Of a stretch of DNA of 25,090 bases, positions 7,837-16,339 are shown piece by piece; the stretch's first letter is position 1; each line of letters opens with the position of its first letter. The stretch spans positions 1-25,090 of the forward strand of contig JBLHKW010000069.1 of the NCBI GenBank assembly GCA_047618565.1, read 5' to 3'. Below the pieces are notes generated by a model. The model saw only the letters and a program-made list of their open reading frames with translations, was not told the DNA's origin and did no database searches. Origin of the DNA: JBLHKW01 sp047618565 (GTDB lineage: Bacteria > Planctomycetota > UBA1135 > GCA-002686595). Position numbers and translations under genes: made by a program.

Positions 7837-8739
7837 TCAGGACGCGGATGCCAGCAGATCCCGGAGCACGTCCTCCAGGACCGTCTGCTCGAACTTGAAG
7901 CCCGCTTCCTGGAGCTTCTTCGGCGCCACCTTGGCGCTGGCGAGCAGGACCTGGTCGGCCATCTGCCCGAAGAGCAGTCGCGCTACAAACGCCGGCATCG
8001 GAAACGCGGTCGGGCGTGACAGCACGCGCCCCAGGGTCTTCGTGAAGTCCTGATTCGTGGCCGCGTCCGGGCTGACGGCGTTCACCGGCCCCACGATCTC
8101 CGGCGTGTCGATACAGAAGCGCAGGGCACGCACGAGATCCGTCAGGCCGATCCAGCTCATGTGCTGCTGACCGCTTCCGAGGCGGCCACCGAGCCCGAGC
8201 TTGAAGGGCGTCAACATCTTCGCGAGTGCGCCCCCCTGAGCTGCGAGCACGACACCCATGCGCACGTTCACCACGCGCAATCCGGCTTCGCGGCTCGCGT
8301 AACACCCAGCTTCCCAGTCACGGCAGACCTCGACCAGGAAACCCGTGCCCGGTTTCGAGTCCTCGTCGAGCAACTCGTCCCCACGATCGCCGTACCAGCC
8401 GACGGCGGAGGCCGTGATGACGACCTCGGGCTTGTGCTTGAGCCGCGCCACGGCGCGACAGACCGCGCGCGTGCCATCGACGCGACTGTCGCGGATGGCG
8501 AGCATGCGCTTCTTGTTCCAGCGGCCTCCGGCGATGTTCTCGCCCGCGAGGTGCACGACGGCGTCGTGCCCCTCCATGCCGGCCCGATCGATCTTGCGCT
8601 GGGCGGGGTTGTACTCGACCTCATCGTCGCCCGCGGGAGCGCGACGCACGATGCGCGTGATGCTGTGACCATCGGAGCGCAGATCTTTGCAGAGCGCGCT
8701 CCCCACGAGGCCACTCGCTCCACTCATCAGGATCTTCAT
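7837..8739 (-). CDS. TIGR01777/YfcH-type NAD-dependent epimerase
   Basis: Extended short-chain dehydrogenase/reductase of the TIGR01777 (YfcH/SulA-like) family, 300 residues, the full family length. The N-terminal Rossmann motif is GASGLVGS (7-14). HLAGENIAGGRW is the hallmark motif of this family, ASAVGWYGDRGDE lies where the SDR Tyr-containing active-site segment is expected, and MSWIGLTDLVRAL is typical of the second half. The C-terminal DUF1731 domain includes PMPAFVARLLFGQMAD and APKKLQEAGFKFE. The substrate of this family is not established. It starts with ATG overlapping the stop of the MORN-variant gene (ATGA), so it is the last gene of a coupled minus-strand operon. Confidence 0.93.
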   Translation of the reverse strand: MKILMSGASGLVGSALCKDLRSDGHSITRIVRRAPAGDDEVEYNPAQRKIDRAGMEGHDAVVHLAGENIAGGRWNKKRMLAIRDSRVDGTRAVCRAVARLKHKPEVVITASAVGWYGDRGDELLDEDSKPGTGFLVEVCRDWEAGCYASREAGLRVVNVRMGVVLAAQGGALAKMLTPFKLGLGGRLGSGQQHMSWIGLTDLVRALRFCIDTPEIVGPVNAVSPDAATNQDFTKTLGRVLSRPTAFPMPAFVARLLFGQMADQVLLASAKVAPKKLQEAGFKFEQTVLEDVLRDLLASAS

Positions 8740-9392
8740 CGACGTAATTCCTCGGTCTTCGCTTCGGTTGCTGACGGCGCCCCGGATGCCCCGGAAGCTG
8801 CGGGCACCTTCCTGTTCGAACGGTAGGTGCCGGTCTTGTCCACGTCGAGAATCCCGTCCTGACCCCAGAAAGTCCAGTGGCCGTCCCGAACACTGTTATT
8901 GTAGGAACCTTCCTCGCGCAACTGCCCGCCTGGGTGCCACACGCGCGCGGGCCCGGACTGCTTTCCGGCCTCGAAGTGGATCTCGGAGAGCGCCCCACCG
9001 TCCGGACGCCATTCCGTCCAGGGACCCTCGCGCCTGCCGGCACGGTACTCCCCGGCACGCAGCCTCTTGCCGGCCTCGTGGAAGGTCCAGGGCCCGTGGG
9101 GCTCGTCATCCAGATACGAGGCTTCGATGTCGAGGGACCCGTCAGGATTCCAGGTGCACCAGGCGCCGGCCTGGCGTCCATGAACGTACTGCCCCAGGGA
9201 CTTCATCTGACCGTCCGCATACCAGGTGGTCCAGCCCCCGTGGGGAAGCCCCTTGAAGTAGCGCGTCTCGGACCAGGGCTGGCCGCTCGGGTAGACCGTC
9301 TTGCGGACCTCCTCGGAAGGCTCCGAGCAGGAGGAAACCTGGAGCAAGCTCAACAGGGCCAGGACCGCGGCCGGGACAATGCGCGTGGACAT
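8736..9392 (-). CDS. MORN-variant repeat lipoprotein
   Basis: Predicted lipoprotein of 218 residues. A hydrophobic signal (about 5-18) ends in the lipobox VSSC, with the lipidated Cys at 22. Residues ~30-185 hold about six copies of a ~23-residue repeat of the form G-x-W-T-x-W-x-x-D-G-x-x-x-x-x-x-x-Y (GGWTTWYADGQ, GAWCTWNPDGS, GPWTFHEAGK, GPWTEWRPDGG, GPARVWHPGGQ, GHWTFWGQDG). This is the MORN-variant or YwqK-like repeat, a beta-hairpin module that usually mediates interactions. The C-terminal ~35 residues are low-complexity (Ala/Ser/Glu). Its start overlaps the sulfatase stop by one base, and its stop overlaps the epimerase start by four bases. It would act in the periplasm or on the outer membrane, but no function can be named. 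Confidence 0.85.
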   Translation of the reverse strand: MSTRIVPAAVLALLSLLQVSSCSEPSEEVRKTVYPSGQPWSETRYFKGLPHGGWTTWYADGQMKSLGQYVHGRQAGAWCTWNPDGSLDIEASYLDDEPHGPWTFHEAGKRLRAGEYRAGRREGPWTEWRPDGGALSEIHFEAGKQSGPARVWHPGGQLREEGSYNNSVRDGHWTFWGQDGILDVDKTGTYRSNRKVPAASGASGAPSATEAKTEELRR

Positions 9393-10762
9393 CAGTGGCC
9401 CCCCCCGGACTGGTCCTCGGGCTCGTCCTCGGAGTCCGCGTATCCAAGAGCCCTGAGCTGCTGCGCCTCGCTACCGGACAGGTCCAGGTCGGCCACCGGC
9501 GCGTACGCCTCCGAGGTCCGTTCGGCGAGTGCGATCATCGCTGCCATGCGCTCCTGCAAGTCCGCCAGGACCTCGGGATGGAGCGCGGCCACGTCGCGCA
9601 GCTCGTGGGGATCGTCGGCGATCCGGTACAGGGCGCCGAACCCGTCTGCGTGGCGCGCGATCAGCTTCCAGTCGCCGGCGACCAGGCTGTCGAAGTGGTT
9701 CTCGCTGCCGAGCAAGCGCAGCTCCGCCAGGGCAGGCAGGTCCTGATCTTCGCCGCGCAGCGACGGCACCAGGCTGCGCCCGGCCAGCTCCCGATCCGTG
9801 CCCAGTCCCACCAGCTCGAGCACCGTGGGCATGATATCCACGGTACGCACCGGGTGAACAATCCGTCCGGGAGCGACCCCCGGGGCGCGGATGATGAGCG
9901 GCACGCGCGTCAGCTCCTCGTGCAGGGTGTGACCGTGGAACTCACCCCCGTGGTCGTCGAACTCCTCCCCGTGGTCCGCGAACAAGACCACCACGGTCCG
10001 CCGCGCGAGCCCGGTGCGATCCAGCGCCTGGAGTACGCGCCCGATGTGCCGATCCGTGAACAGGATCTCGCCGTCGTAGAGGTCCGCGGCGGACCCGGCG
10101 CCGAAGTCCGTGTCCTGGCCTTCGTGGGCCACGTACTTGAAGTGCGGGTCGAAGTAGTGGAGCCAGAGAAACCACGGCGCGCGGTCCGCGGAAGCGGCCT
10201 TGTTCTCGATCCACTCGATGCCCGCGCGCGTCACGCGCGGTGAACTGACATCGGTATCCTCGTGGGCCTCGGCGCGATCAAAGGCCGTGTCGAAATGCAC
10301 GAAGCCCTGCTGCAGACCGTAGGTACGCGCCAGGAAGATGTGGCTCACCACACACGCGGTGTCGTAGCCCCCGTCGCGCAGCACCTCGGGCAGGGTCTCG
10401 AAGCCTGGCGCGAGCCGACTGCGACGCTTCCAGCATCCGTGGGTCGACGTGTACTGACCGGTCATGACGGACGCCAGGGCCGGCAGCGTCCAGGAGGACG
10501 ATGCCTGAGCGCTCTCGAAGAGCACTCCGCCGCTCGCGAGCGACTCGATCGCCGGCGAGGTCGCACGCTCGTATCCGTAGGGCGTCAGATGGTCCGCGCG
10601 CAGGGTGTCGACCGTCAGGAAGAGTACGTTCGGGCGTTCCGCCGCCGCGGCCACCCCGGGCCCGCACGCGAGACCGAGTAGAGCGCCGGATGCGAGCACC
10701 AGCAGGAAACCCCACGGTGCGATCGTCGGACGGGAGGGCGAGGACGGGGATCGGGGCTTCAT
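9392..10762 (-). CDS. Sulfatase-fold hydrolase lacking the formylglycine motif
   Basis: Alkaline-phosphatase-superfamily enzyme of 456 residues, exported by an N-terminal signal (about 16-42). Family marks are NVLFLTVDTLRADHLTPYGY (D52 metal ligand), HYFDPH (202-207), FADHGEE (D263, H264) and HGHTLHEELTRVPLII. The active-site segment reads WTLPALASVMTG. Aligned to C/S-x-P-x-R-A-S-x-x-TG it has Thr (T92) where the formylglycine precursor should be and Leu (L96) in place of Arg. It therefore cannot mature like a classical sulfatase. A Thr nucleophile is known in LtaS and EptA phosphotransferases of this superfamily, so a phospho- or sulfo-ester enzyme with Thr chemistry, or an inactive member, are the options. 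It heads the coupled operon with the MORN lipoprotein and epimerase. There is no clear Shine-Dalgarno. Confidence 0.88.
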   Translation of the reverse strand: MKPRSPSSPSRPTIAPWGFLLVLASGALLGLACGPGVAAAAERPNVLFLTVDTLRADHLTPYGYERATSPAIESLASGGVLFESAQASSSWTLPALASVMTGQYTSTHGCWKRRSRLAPGFETLPEVLRDGGYDTACVVSHIFLARTYGLQQGFVHFDTAFDRAEAHEDTDVSSPRVTRAGIEWIENKAASADRAPWFLWLHYFDPHFKYVAHEGQDTDFGAGSAADLYDGEILFTDRHIGRVLQALDRTGLARRTVVVLFADHGEEFDDHGGEFHGHTLHEELTRVPLIIRAPGVAPGRIVHPVRTVDIMPTVLELVGLGTDRELAGRSLVPSLRGEDQDLPALAELRLLGSENHFDSLVAGDWKLIARHADGFGALYRIADDPHELRDVAALHPEVLADLQERMAAMIALAERTSEAYAPVADLDLSGSEAQQLRALGYADSEDEPEDQSGGGH

Positions 10763-10977
10763 GCGCCGCCAGATCTTACCCGCCGGCGGCCGCCGACGCG
10801 CATCCCGAAGATCGGCGTGCGGCGGTCGACGGAGACGTCGCCGTGGTGGAGGTGGAAATCCTTTCGCAGGGCCCCACGTGGATCCCGGCCGAATGGCCGA
10901 TCCGCATCAACTCCCGTAACACACACGTCCGATGATGGGCGCAGCGTCTCCATCCCCAAGGGTGGTCGACGCCAAAC
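10763..10977. promoter_or_regulatory. Divergent intergenic region, sulfatase / PATAN-TPR gene
   Basis: This 215-base stretch separates two divergent genes and must hold both promoters. I see no perfect -10/-35 pair, no strong palindrome and no credible ORF. The nearest purine-rich stretch to the downstream ATG (AAGGGTGG) is about 12 bases away. Confidence 0.35.
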
Positions 10978-12687
10978 ATGGCGCTCCAAGGAGATCTCTC
11001 GACCCTCGACCTGGCCGACCTGCTCCAGAGTCTGGCGCTCCACGGTCGCACGGGCACGCTCACCGTGGCCGAGACCCCCGCCGCAGCCGACGCGGGCGGG
11101 GCCACTCCTGGCAAGAGCAGCGATGTGGCCGAGCACCTCTACTTCAAGGAGGGCAAGCTGATCCTTTACGGGAGCGCGGGACGCCCGAAACTGGTCGAGG
11201 TCCTGACCGCATGCGGCCTGATCGACGAGGAGCAGCTCGCCAGCGCCCGAACTGCGCGCAAGGGCACGCGCCGCTCACTGGGCGAGACACTCGTGGCCGC
11301 GGAAGCCCTGACCCAGGAGCAGCTGGTCGGGATCGCGTCCTCGCGCCTGCTCGACGATGCCTGCGAGCTGGTCGGATCGGGCCACTGCGCCTTCCGTTTT
11401 GACGAAGGCAAGGCCCCGCGGGGCCTGTTCGATCCCGAAGAGCGTCGGCTGGAACTGGGCCTGGCCCCCAGCATGTTGCTGCTCGAGGCGGCGCGGCGCA
11501 GCGACCACTGGCAGATGATCAAGAGCCGGATTCCGTCCGTCTCGGGGCACTACATCCCCCAGCGCGCGCCGCGCCCCGGAGCCGTGGCGGGCGACCCGGA
11601 GCTCATGGCCGCGCTCCTGGAACGCCTGGACGGAACGCGTAGCGTGGCCGAGGTGCTGGCACGCTTCCCGCATCGACGCTTCGAGAGCTACCAGATCCTC
11701 GCCAACCTCTGCGACGCCCGGGCGATCCGCCTGGCCAGCGCGGACGACATGGCGCGCCTGGCCGAGAGCGCCGCACGCACCGATCCGGAGCTGGCCGAGA
11801 CACTGGTCACGCGCGGCCTGGACGTCCAGCCCCAACACGCCGGCCTGCTGAACACCTTCGTGGAACTGGCCGAAGCGCGCGGCGAGCTCGACTCGGCCAC
11901 GGAGGCCCTGAAGATGCTCGCCCACATGCGCCTTGAAGCCGGCGACAGCGAGGGCGCCCGCGCGGTCCTGGATCGCGCCAAGCAAGTCGACCCGACGGAT
12001 CGCGCCGTGTGGCAGAAGAGCCTGACGCTCGCCATCGAGGAGGAGCGCACCGCCGACGCGATCGCCGACGGGCACAAGCTCGCGGAGCTGTTTCAGGCAG
12101 CGGGATTGCACAAGCGAGCGTGCACGATCTTCGAACAGCTCGTGCAGCTCGACCCGCAGGCATGGCAATTCCGGAGCCAGCTGGCGCACTCGCGCGGCGA
12201 CTGCGGCGACCTCGAGCGTGCGGTCGAGGAACTGACCGCGTTCGGGCGCCAGATCCTGGCGGAAGCGGACTACGAACGGGCGCGCACGGTCTTCAGCGAG
12301 ATTCAGGAGCTCGACCCGACCCACGCGGGTGCCCAGCAGACGATCGCGGACATCGACACGGGGCAGCTGGAGCGACGTCGCGAACGCCGTCGCCGCGCCG
12401 TTCGCCTCGCGCGCTTCACGGCTCTGTGCCTGGCCCTCTTCGGCTGGCTCGGCTACGAACTGCTCGCCCGTGACGCCTACCGGACCGCGGTGCACCGGGT
12501 CCATCAGGCCGAGCTGCTGGAGACACGCAATTACGAGGAGGCCGCGCGCATCTACGCCGAGGTGGCTGCCGCCTACCCGGGCACGACCACGGCGCTGTGG
12601 GACGTGCGCGCGGACCTGGAGCTGCTCGCGGAAAAGCCAGTGCGCACACGGACCCAGCCCGACGGGGCGCCCGCCTGGAATCCCTGA
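10978..12687 (+). CDS. DUF4388 (PATAN)-TPR membrane protein
   Basis: 569-residue protein. The N-terminus (1-~65) is a DUF4388/PATAN domain (GDLSTLDLADLLQSLALHGRTGTLTV, then LYFKEGKLILYGS). These domains occur in two-component and gliding-type signalling proteins. A family-typical helical extension follows (GLIDEEQLASAR, LGETLVAAEALTQEQL). Residues ~255-455 are tetratricopeptide-like helical pairs (ERAVEELTAFGRQILAEADYERA). A basic stretch (RRRERRRRAVRLAR) then precedes a single membrane helix at about 478-497 and a final TPR-like unit outside (NYEEAARIYAEVAAAYPGTT). By the positive-inside rule the PATAN and main TPR part are cytoplasmic. A short spacer (about 45 bases) to the next plus-strand gene leaves co-transcription possible. 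It could be a signalling scaffold; its partner is unknown. Confidence 0.85.
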   Translation: MALQGDLSTLDLADLLQSLALHGRTGTLTVAETPAAADAGGATPGKSSDVAEHLYFKEGKLILYGSAGRPKLVEVLTACGLIDEEQLASARTARKGTRRSLGETLVAAEALTQEQLVGIASSRLLDDACELVGSGHCAFRFDEGKAPRGLFDPEERRLELGLAPSMLLLEAARRSDHWQMIKSRIPSVSGHYIPQRAPRPGAVAGDPELMAALLERLDGTRSVAEVLARFPHRRFESYQILANLCDARAIRLASADDMARLAESAARTDPELAETLVTRGLDVQPQHAGLLNTFVELAEARGELDSATEALKMLAHMRLEAGDSEGARAVLDRAKQVDPTDRAVWQKSLTLAIEEERTADAIADGHKLAELFQAAGLHKRACTIFEQLVQLDPQAWQFRSQLAHSRGDCGDLERAVEELTAFGRQILAEADYERARTVFSEIQELDPTHAGAQQTIADIDTGQLERRRERRRRAVRLARFTALCLALFGWLGYELLARDAYRTAVHRVHQAELLETRNYEEAARIYAEVAAAYPGTTTALWDVRADLELLAEKPVRTRTQPDGAPAWNP

Positions 12688-12732
12688 GAATGGTCCCCAG
12701 CCCCCTTATGGGTGCTGGCCGAGGGCCCTAGA

Positions 12733-15700
12733 ATGGTTGTCATGATCCCCATCCCCACGAGGCCCGGTCGCGGCGGCGCGCTGGCCCTTTCGGTGGCCAT
12801 GCTGGTCCTCGCGCAACTGGCGCTGTCGGCACCCGCCACGGTCGCCCCACACGAGGGTGAGGAGACCCTACCGGTCTTCTTCGAGCTCACGCCGCTCAGC
12901 GGAGGCCTCGACTTCCCGACCGGCATGACGTTCACGCCGACCGGCGCGATCCTGATTGCCGAACGGGCGGGACGGGTCCTCTATCACGATGGCCTCGCCC
13001 TGCAGTCCACGCCCCTGATCGACCTCACGGACGAGATCAACGAGAACGGCGACCGAGGGCTGCTGGCCATCGCCGCCCACCCCGGCTTCGTGCCGGACAA
13101 CGGCGCCACGTCCTGGATCTACCTGCTCTACACGGTCTCGCCCATCCTCGGCCAGGAACTGGGGTTCGACGAGGATGACCGCTACTCGTTCTCGCGCCTG
13201 ACGCGCTACCGGGTCGACACGGTCGCAGGCACGCTGGCCGCCGACCTGAGCTCGCGCACGGTGCTACTCGGCCATCAGCTCCCGGATGGCTCCGTGCCCG
13301 ACGCGATCGCGAGCCTGCACACGTCGCACTCCAACGGCAGCCTGCTGTTCGCGGACGATGGCTCGTTGCTCCTCTCAACGGGCGACGGCGCACACTTCAA
13401 CTTCACGGATACCGGCGGATCCGACCCGGCCGGCTTCGACAATTTCATCCACCCGGTCACCACCCTGCGCGGCCCGACGCCGATCGACCAGGACTCCGGA
13501 GTCTTCCGAAGCCAGGACCTGCGCAGCCTGGCCGGCAAGATCCTGCGGGTCAATCCGGGCACGGGGTTCGGCTACGCGTCGAACCCCTTCTACGACGGCG
13601 ACGCGAGCAGCAACCCGTCGCGCGTCTTCGCCCTGGGCCTGCGCAACCCGTTCCGCTTCAGCATCATACCCGGCACGGGCTCGATGGATTCCGCCGACGG
13701 GGATCCCAACACGCTCGTCATCGGCGACGTGGGCTGGGAAAAGGTCGAGGAGCTGAACCTGTGCCGCGGAGGCGAGAACTTCGGATGGCCCTGCAGGGAA
13801 GGCGCGGCGGTGGAGCCTACCTACGGCAGCTACCAGCGCCCTGCGAACCCGTACAACTATCCAGACTGTCAGAGTACGCCGGCTGGCCTGCAGACCGACC
13901 CGCTGGTGAGCTGGGCGCATCAGGACGCGAGCGCCCTGTTCCCGCCCGGAATCCACACGGATGTCAACGGCACGCCGCAGTCCGGCTTCCGTGGTACCTG
14001 TGCCATCGGCGGCGCAACCTATCTCGCAGGCGGCAGCTACCCCGCCCAGTACGAGGGACGCTACTTCTTCGTCGACTACTCGGATCAGTGGCTCAAGACC
14101 CTCGAGCTCGACGCCCAGGGGACACCGACGGCCATCCAGGACTTCGGCGAAGGCCTGGGCCCGATCGTGTCGGTCATGCGCAACCCGGCCAACGGCGACC
14201 TGTACTGCCTGGCGCTCGCCGATCCCACCCACGCCGAGGGCCGCGTGCTCTGGCTGCGTTACGACACCAACGCGACCCCCGTAGCCGTCGCCAGCGCGAC
14301 GCCCCTGGCTGGCGACACGCCCCTGACCGTGGATTTCGACGGCAGCGCTTCCTTTGACCCGAACGTCGACCCCCTGGACTTCCTGTGGGACTTCGCGGAC
14401 CAGTCGCCGAACTCCACCGACGCGGTCACCTCGCACACCTTCACGAGCGCCGGCATCTTTGACGTCACGCTGACGGTCACCGACCCCGGCGGACGGTCAA
14501 GCTCGGACTCCCTGACGATTGCCGTTGGCGAGTTCCCCCCCAGCGCGACGATTCAGAAGCCTACCCGCGGGCTCGCCTTCGACCAGGATGAGGTCATCCA
14601 GCTCAAGGGCAGCGGTACGGACACGGTGCCGGGCACGCTGACGTACAGCTGGAAGATCGACCTGCTGCACAATGGCCACATGCACCCGGCCTTCTACCAG
14701 GCGACCGGGTCGAACACGTCCTTCACGGTCGAATCCCACGGAAGCAGCGGCGAGCTCTTCTACTTCCAGGTCCACCTGACCGTGACCGACGAGTCGGGCC
14801 TGTCGGGCACGGACTCGACCTTCATCTACCCGCGCTCGAATCTCACGGACGTGGCCGAAACCTGGACTCCGATCAGCCGCGTGGCCGATCTTCAGCCGCC
14901 CGGACCGAGCGGGCTGGGCAACCTGGATATCGAGGTCATGCGCGACGGGGACTACCCGCGCGCGGGGCAGAACGCACTCGAGCGCCAGTACGACACTTTC
15001 CATGCCGGAGCCCAGGGCACGGACGACTGGTTCGGTTACGAGAGCCCGGCAGCGATCGGTACGGAGCTGCGCTTCGTCAGCATCTCGTTCGTGGAGGGCC
15101 ACAACCAGCGCCGCGGCGGGTGGTTCGAGGACCTGGACGTGGAGGTGCGTGTCGAGGGCATCTGGGAGAGCGTCGAGGGACTCACGATCGCGCCGGACTA
15201 CCCGTTCGCCTTCGCAGCCCAGGAGTTTTTCAATGGCGTGAGCTTCGAGCGCTACGAGCTGAGCTTCGAACCGAGCTTCGGGGATGCGATTCGCCTGCGC
15301 GGCACCCCCGGTGGCGAGAACAAGTTCCTGTCCGCGGCCGAACTGCGCTGCCTTGCGGTGCAGGTGGTCCCGGCCGGCGAGCCCGTCGAGGATGTGACGC
15401 GACAGGGCAAGGTCGTCGCGCGCGTCTTCGAGCTGAGTCCCCCCAACCCGACCGGGAACGGCAACAGCGACCCGGAAACGATCCGCAATCGTACGCGCCC
15501 GAGCGCGGGCACGACCAGCCCGCTCGCCCAGTACGACACGTCCCACGGCGGAGACCAGGGCAACCAGGACTGGATCGGCTACACCTTCAAGACGGAGCGG
15601 ACGTTCGCTCGCCTGATCTTCCAGGAGGGCCTGGAAGACGCCAGCGGAGGGTCCCTCGCAAACCTCGAGGTGCAGGTGCTCCCGACGGCCGGCGGCACCT

Positions 15701-16338
15701 GGCAAGCCGTGGCTGGACTCGTCTCGACTCCGCCCTACCCGGGCAGTGCAGGCACGGGCTACGAGACCTTCCAGCTGGACTTCACACCGGTCGTGGGCGT
15801 CGGCATCCGGATCTTCGGTGTGCCCCAGGGAAGCACCGGCTTCCTCAGCGTGGCCGAACTGCGGGTCCTCGCCAGTGTCGACCCGGGAATGATCTGGAGC
15901 AACTACTGCTACTGCACCGTCGGCCCGTGCGACAACCTGAACCCGTTCGCAGGATGCGTCCATTCCGACGGTGAGGGCGCTCGCATGGTCGTGGCCGGCG
16001 GCAGCACGAGCGTGACCGCCGATGACCTGGTGCTGCAGACCGTCGGCATTCCGCCGGGCAAATTCGGTCTCGTGTTCGTCGGCACCAGCCAGATCCAGCC
16101 GCCCTTCGGTGACGGGCGCCGCTGCGTCGGAAGCGTGCAGGGCAGGCGCCCCGTGCGCCAGACCGATGCGTGGGGCCGCTTGACCGAGACCACAGGGCTG
16201 GTCCAGTGGGCACAGACCCACGGGCAGATCCAGGCCGGATCGAGCTACAACTTCCAGGCCTGGTTCCGCGATCCGCCCGGCCCCTGCGGCAGCGGTTTCA
16301 ACCTTTCGAACGGCCTTTCGGTAACCTTCGGGCCCTGA
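12733..16338 (+). CDS. Secreted GSDH/PKD/discoidin-like modular protein
   Basis: Exported protein of 1201 residues. I chose ATG 12733, seven bases after GAGGG; a GTG at 12712 would add 7 residues. Order: signal peptide (~1-37); a glucose/sorbosone dehydrogenase-type six-bladed propeller (~50-511), with HTSHSNGSLLFADDG, LRNPFRFS, IGDVGWEKVEELN and GGENFGWPCREG; a PKD domain (~513-600, WDFADQSPN); an Ig-like segment (~601-707). Two copies of a ~165-residue discoidin-like sandwich follow (~709-876 and ~888-1050; QYDT-x-H-x-G, DWFGY/DWIGY, FLS-x-AELR). Last comes a Cys-rich C-terminal domain (~1051-1201). The propeller family oxidises sugars with PQQ, but activity here is inferred. Discoidin and PKD units suggest glycan or surface binding. 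The gene ends one base before the convergent carbonic anhydrase stop. Confidence 0.9.
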   Translation: MVVMIPIPTRPGRGGALALSVAMLVLAQLALSAPATVAPHEGEETLPVFFELTPLSGGLDFPTGMTFTPTGAILIAERAGRVLYHDGLALQSTPLIDLTDEINENGDRGLLAIAAHPGFVPDNGATSWIYLLYTVSPILGQELGFDEDDRYSFSRLTRYRVDTVAGTLAADLSSRTVLLGHQLPDGSVPDAIASLHTSHSNGSLLFADDGSLLLSTGDGAHFNFTDTGGSDPAGFDNFIHPVTTLRGPTPIDQDSGVFRSQDLRSLAGKILRVNPGTGFGYASNPFYDGDASSNPSRVFALGLRNPFRFSIIPGTGSMDSADGDPNTLVIGDVGWEKVEELNLCRGGENFGWPCREGAAVEPTYGSYQRPANPYNYPDCQSTPAGLQTDPLVSWAHQDASALFPPGIHTDVNGTPQSGFRGTCAIGGATYLAGGSYPAQYEGRYFFVDYSDQWLKTLELDAQGTPTAIQDFGEGLGPIVSVMRNPANGDLYCLALADPTHAEGRVLWLRYDTNATPVAVASATPLAGDTPLTVDFDGSASFDPNVDPLDFLWDFADQSPNSTDAVTSHTFTSAGIFDVTLTVTDPGGRSSSDSLTIAVGEFPPSATIQKPTRGLAFDQDEVIQLKGSGTDTVPGTLTYSWKIDLLHNGHMHPAFYQATGSNTSFTVESHGSSGELFYFQVHLTVTDESGLSGTDSTFIYPRSNLTDVAETWTPISRVADLQPPGPSGLGNLDIEVMRDGDYPRAGQNALERQYDTFHAGAQGTDDWFGYESPAAIGTELRFVSISFVEGHNQRRGGWFEDLDVEVRVEGIWESVEGLTIAPDYPFAFAAQEFFNGVSFERYELSFEPSFGDAIRLRGTPGGENKFLSAAELRCLAVQVVPAGEPVEDVTRQGKVVARVFELSPPNPTGNGNSDPETIRNRTRPSAGTTSPLAQYDTSHGGDQGNQDWIGYTFKTERTFARLIFQEGLEDASGGSLANLEVQVLPTAGGTWQAVAGLVSTPPYPGSAGTGYETFQLDFTPVVGVGIRIFGVPQGSTGFLSVAELRVLASVDPGMIWSNYCYCTVGPCDNLNPFAGCVHSDGEGARMVVAGGSTSVTADDLVLQTVGIPPGKFGLVFVGTSQIQPPFGDGRRCVGSVQGRRPVRQTDAWGRLTETTGLVQWAQTHGQIQAGSSYNFQAWFRDPPGPCGSGFNLSNGLSVTFGP

Positions 16339-16339
16339 T

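Noticed and set aside
9392..10762. Classical formylglycine sulfatase
   Set aside because: The nucleophile position is Thr and the following Arg is Leu, so the classical maturation motif is absent.
11275..12504. 409-codon minus-strand frame opposite the PATAN-TPR gene
   Set aside because: Antisense shadow in high-GC DNA. The plus-strand frame has the PATAN and TPR patterns.
14497..16221. 574-codon minus-strand frame opposite the secreted protein
   Set aside because: It is the complement of a gene with clear PKD, discoidin-like and C-terminal domains, and has no recognisable motif of its own.
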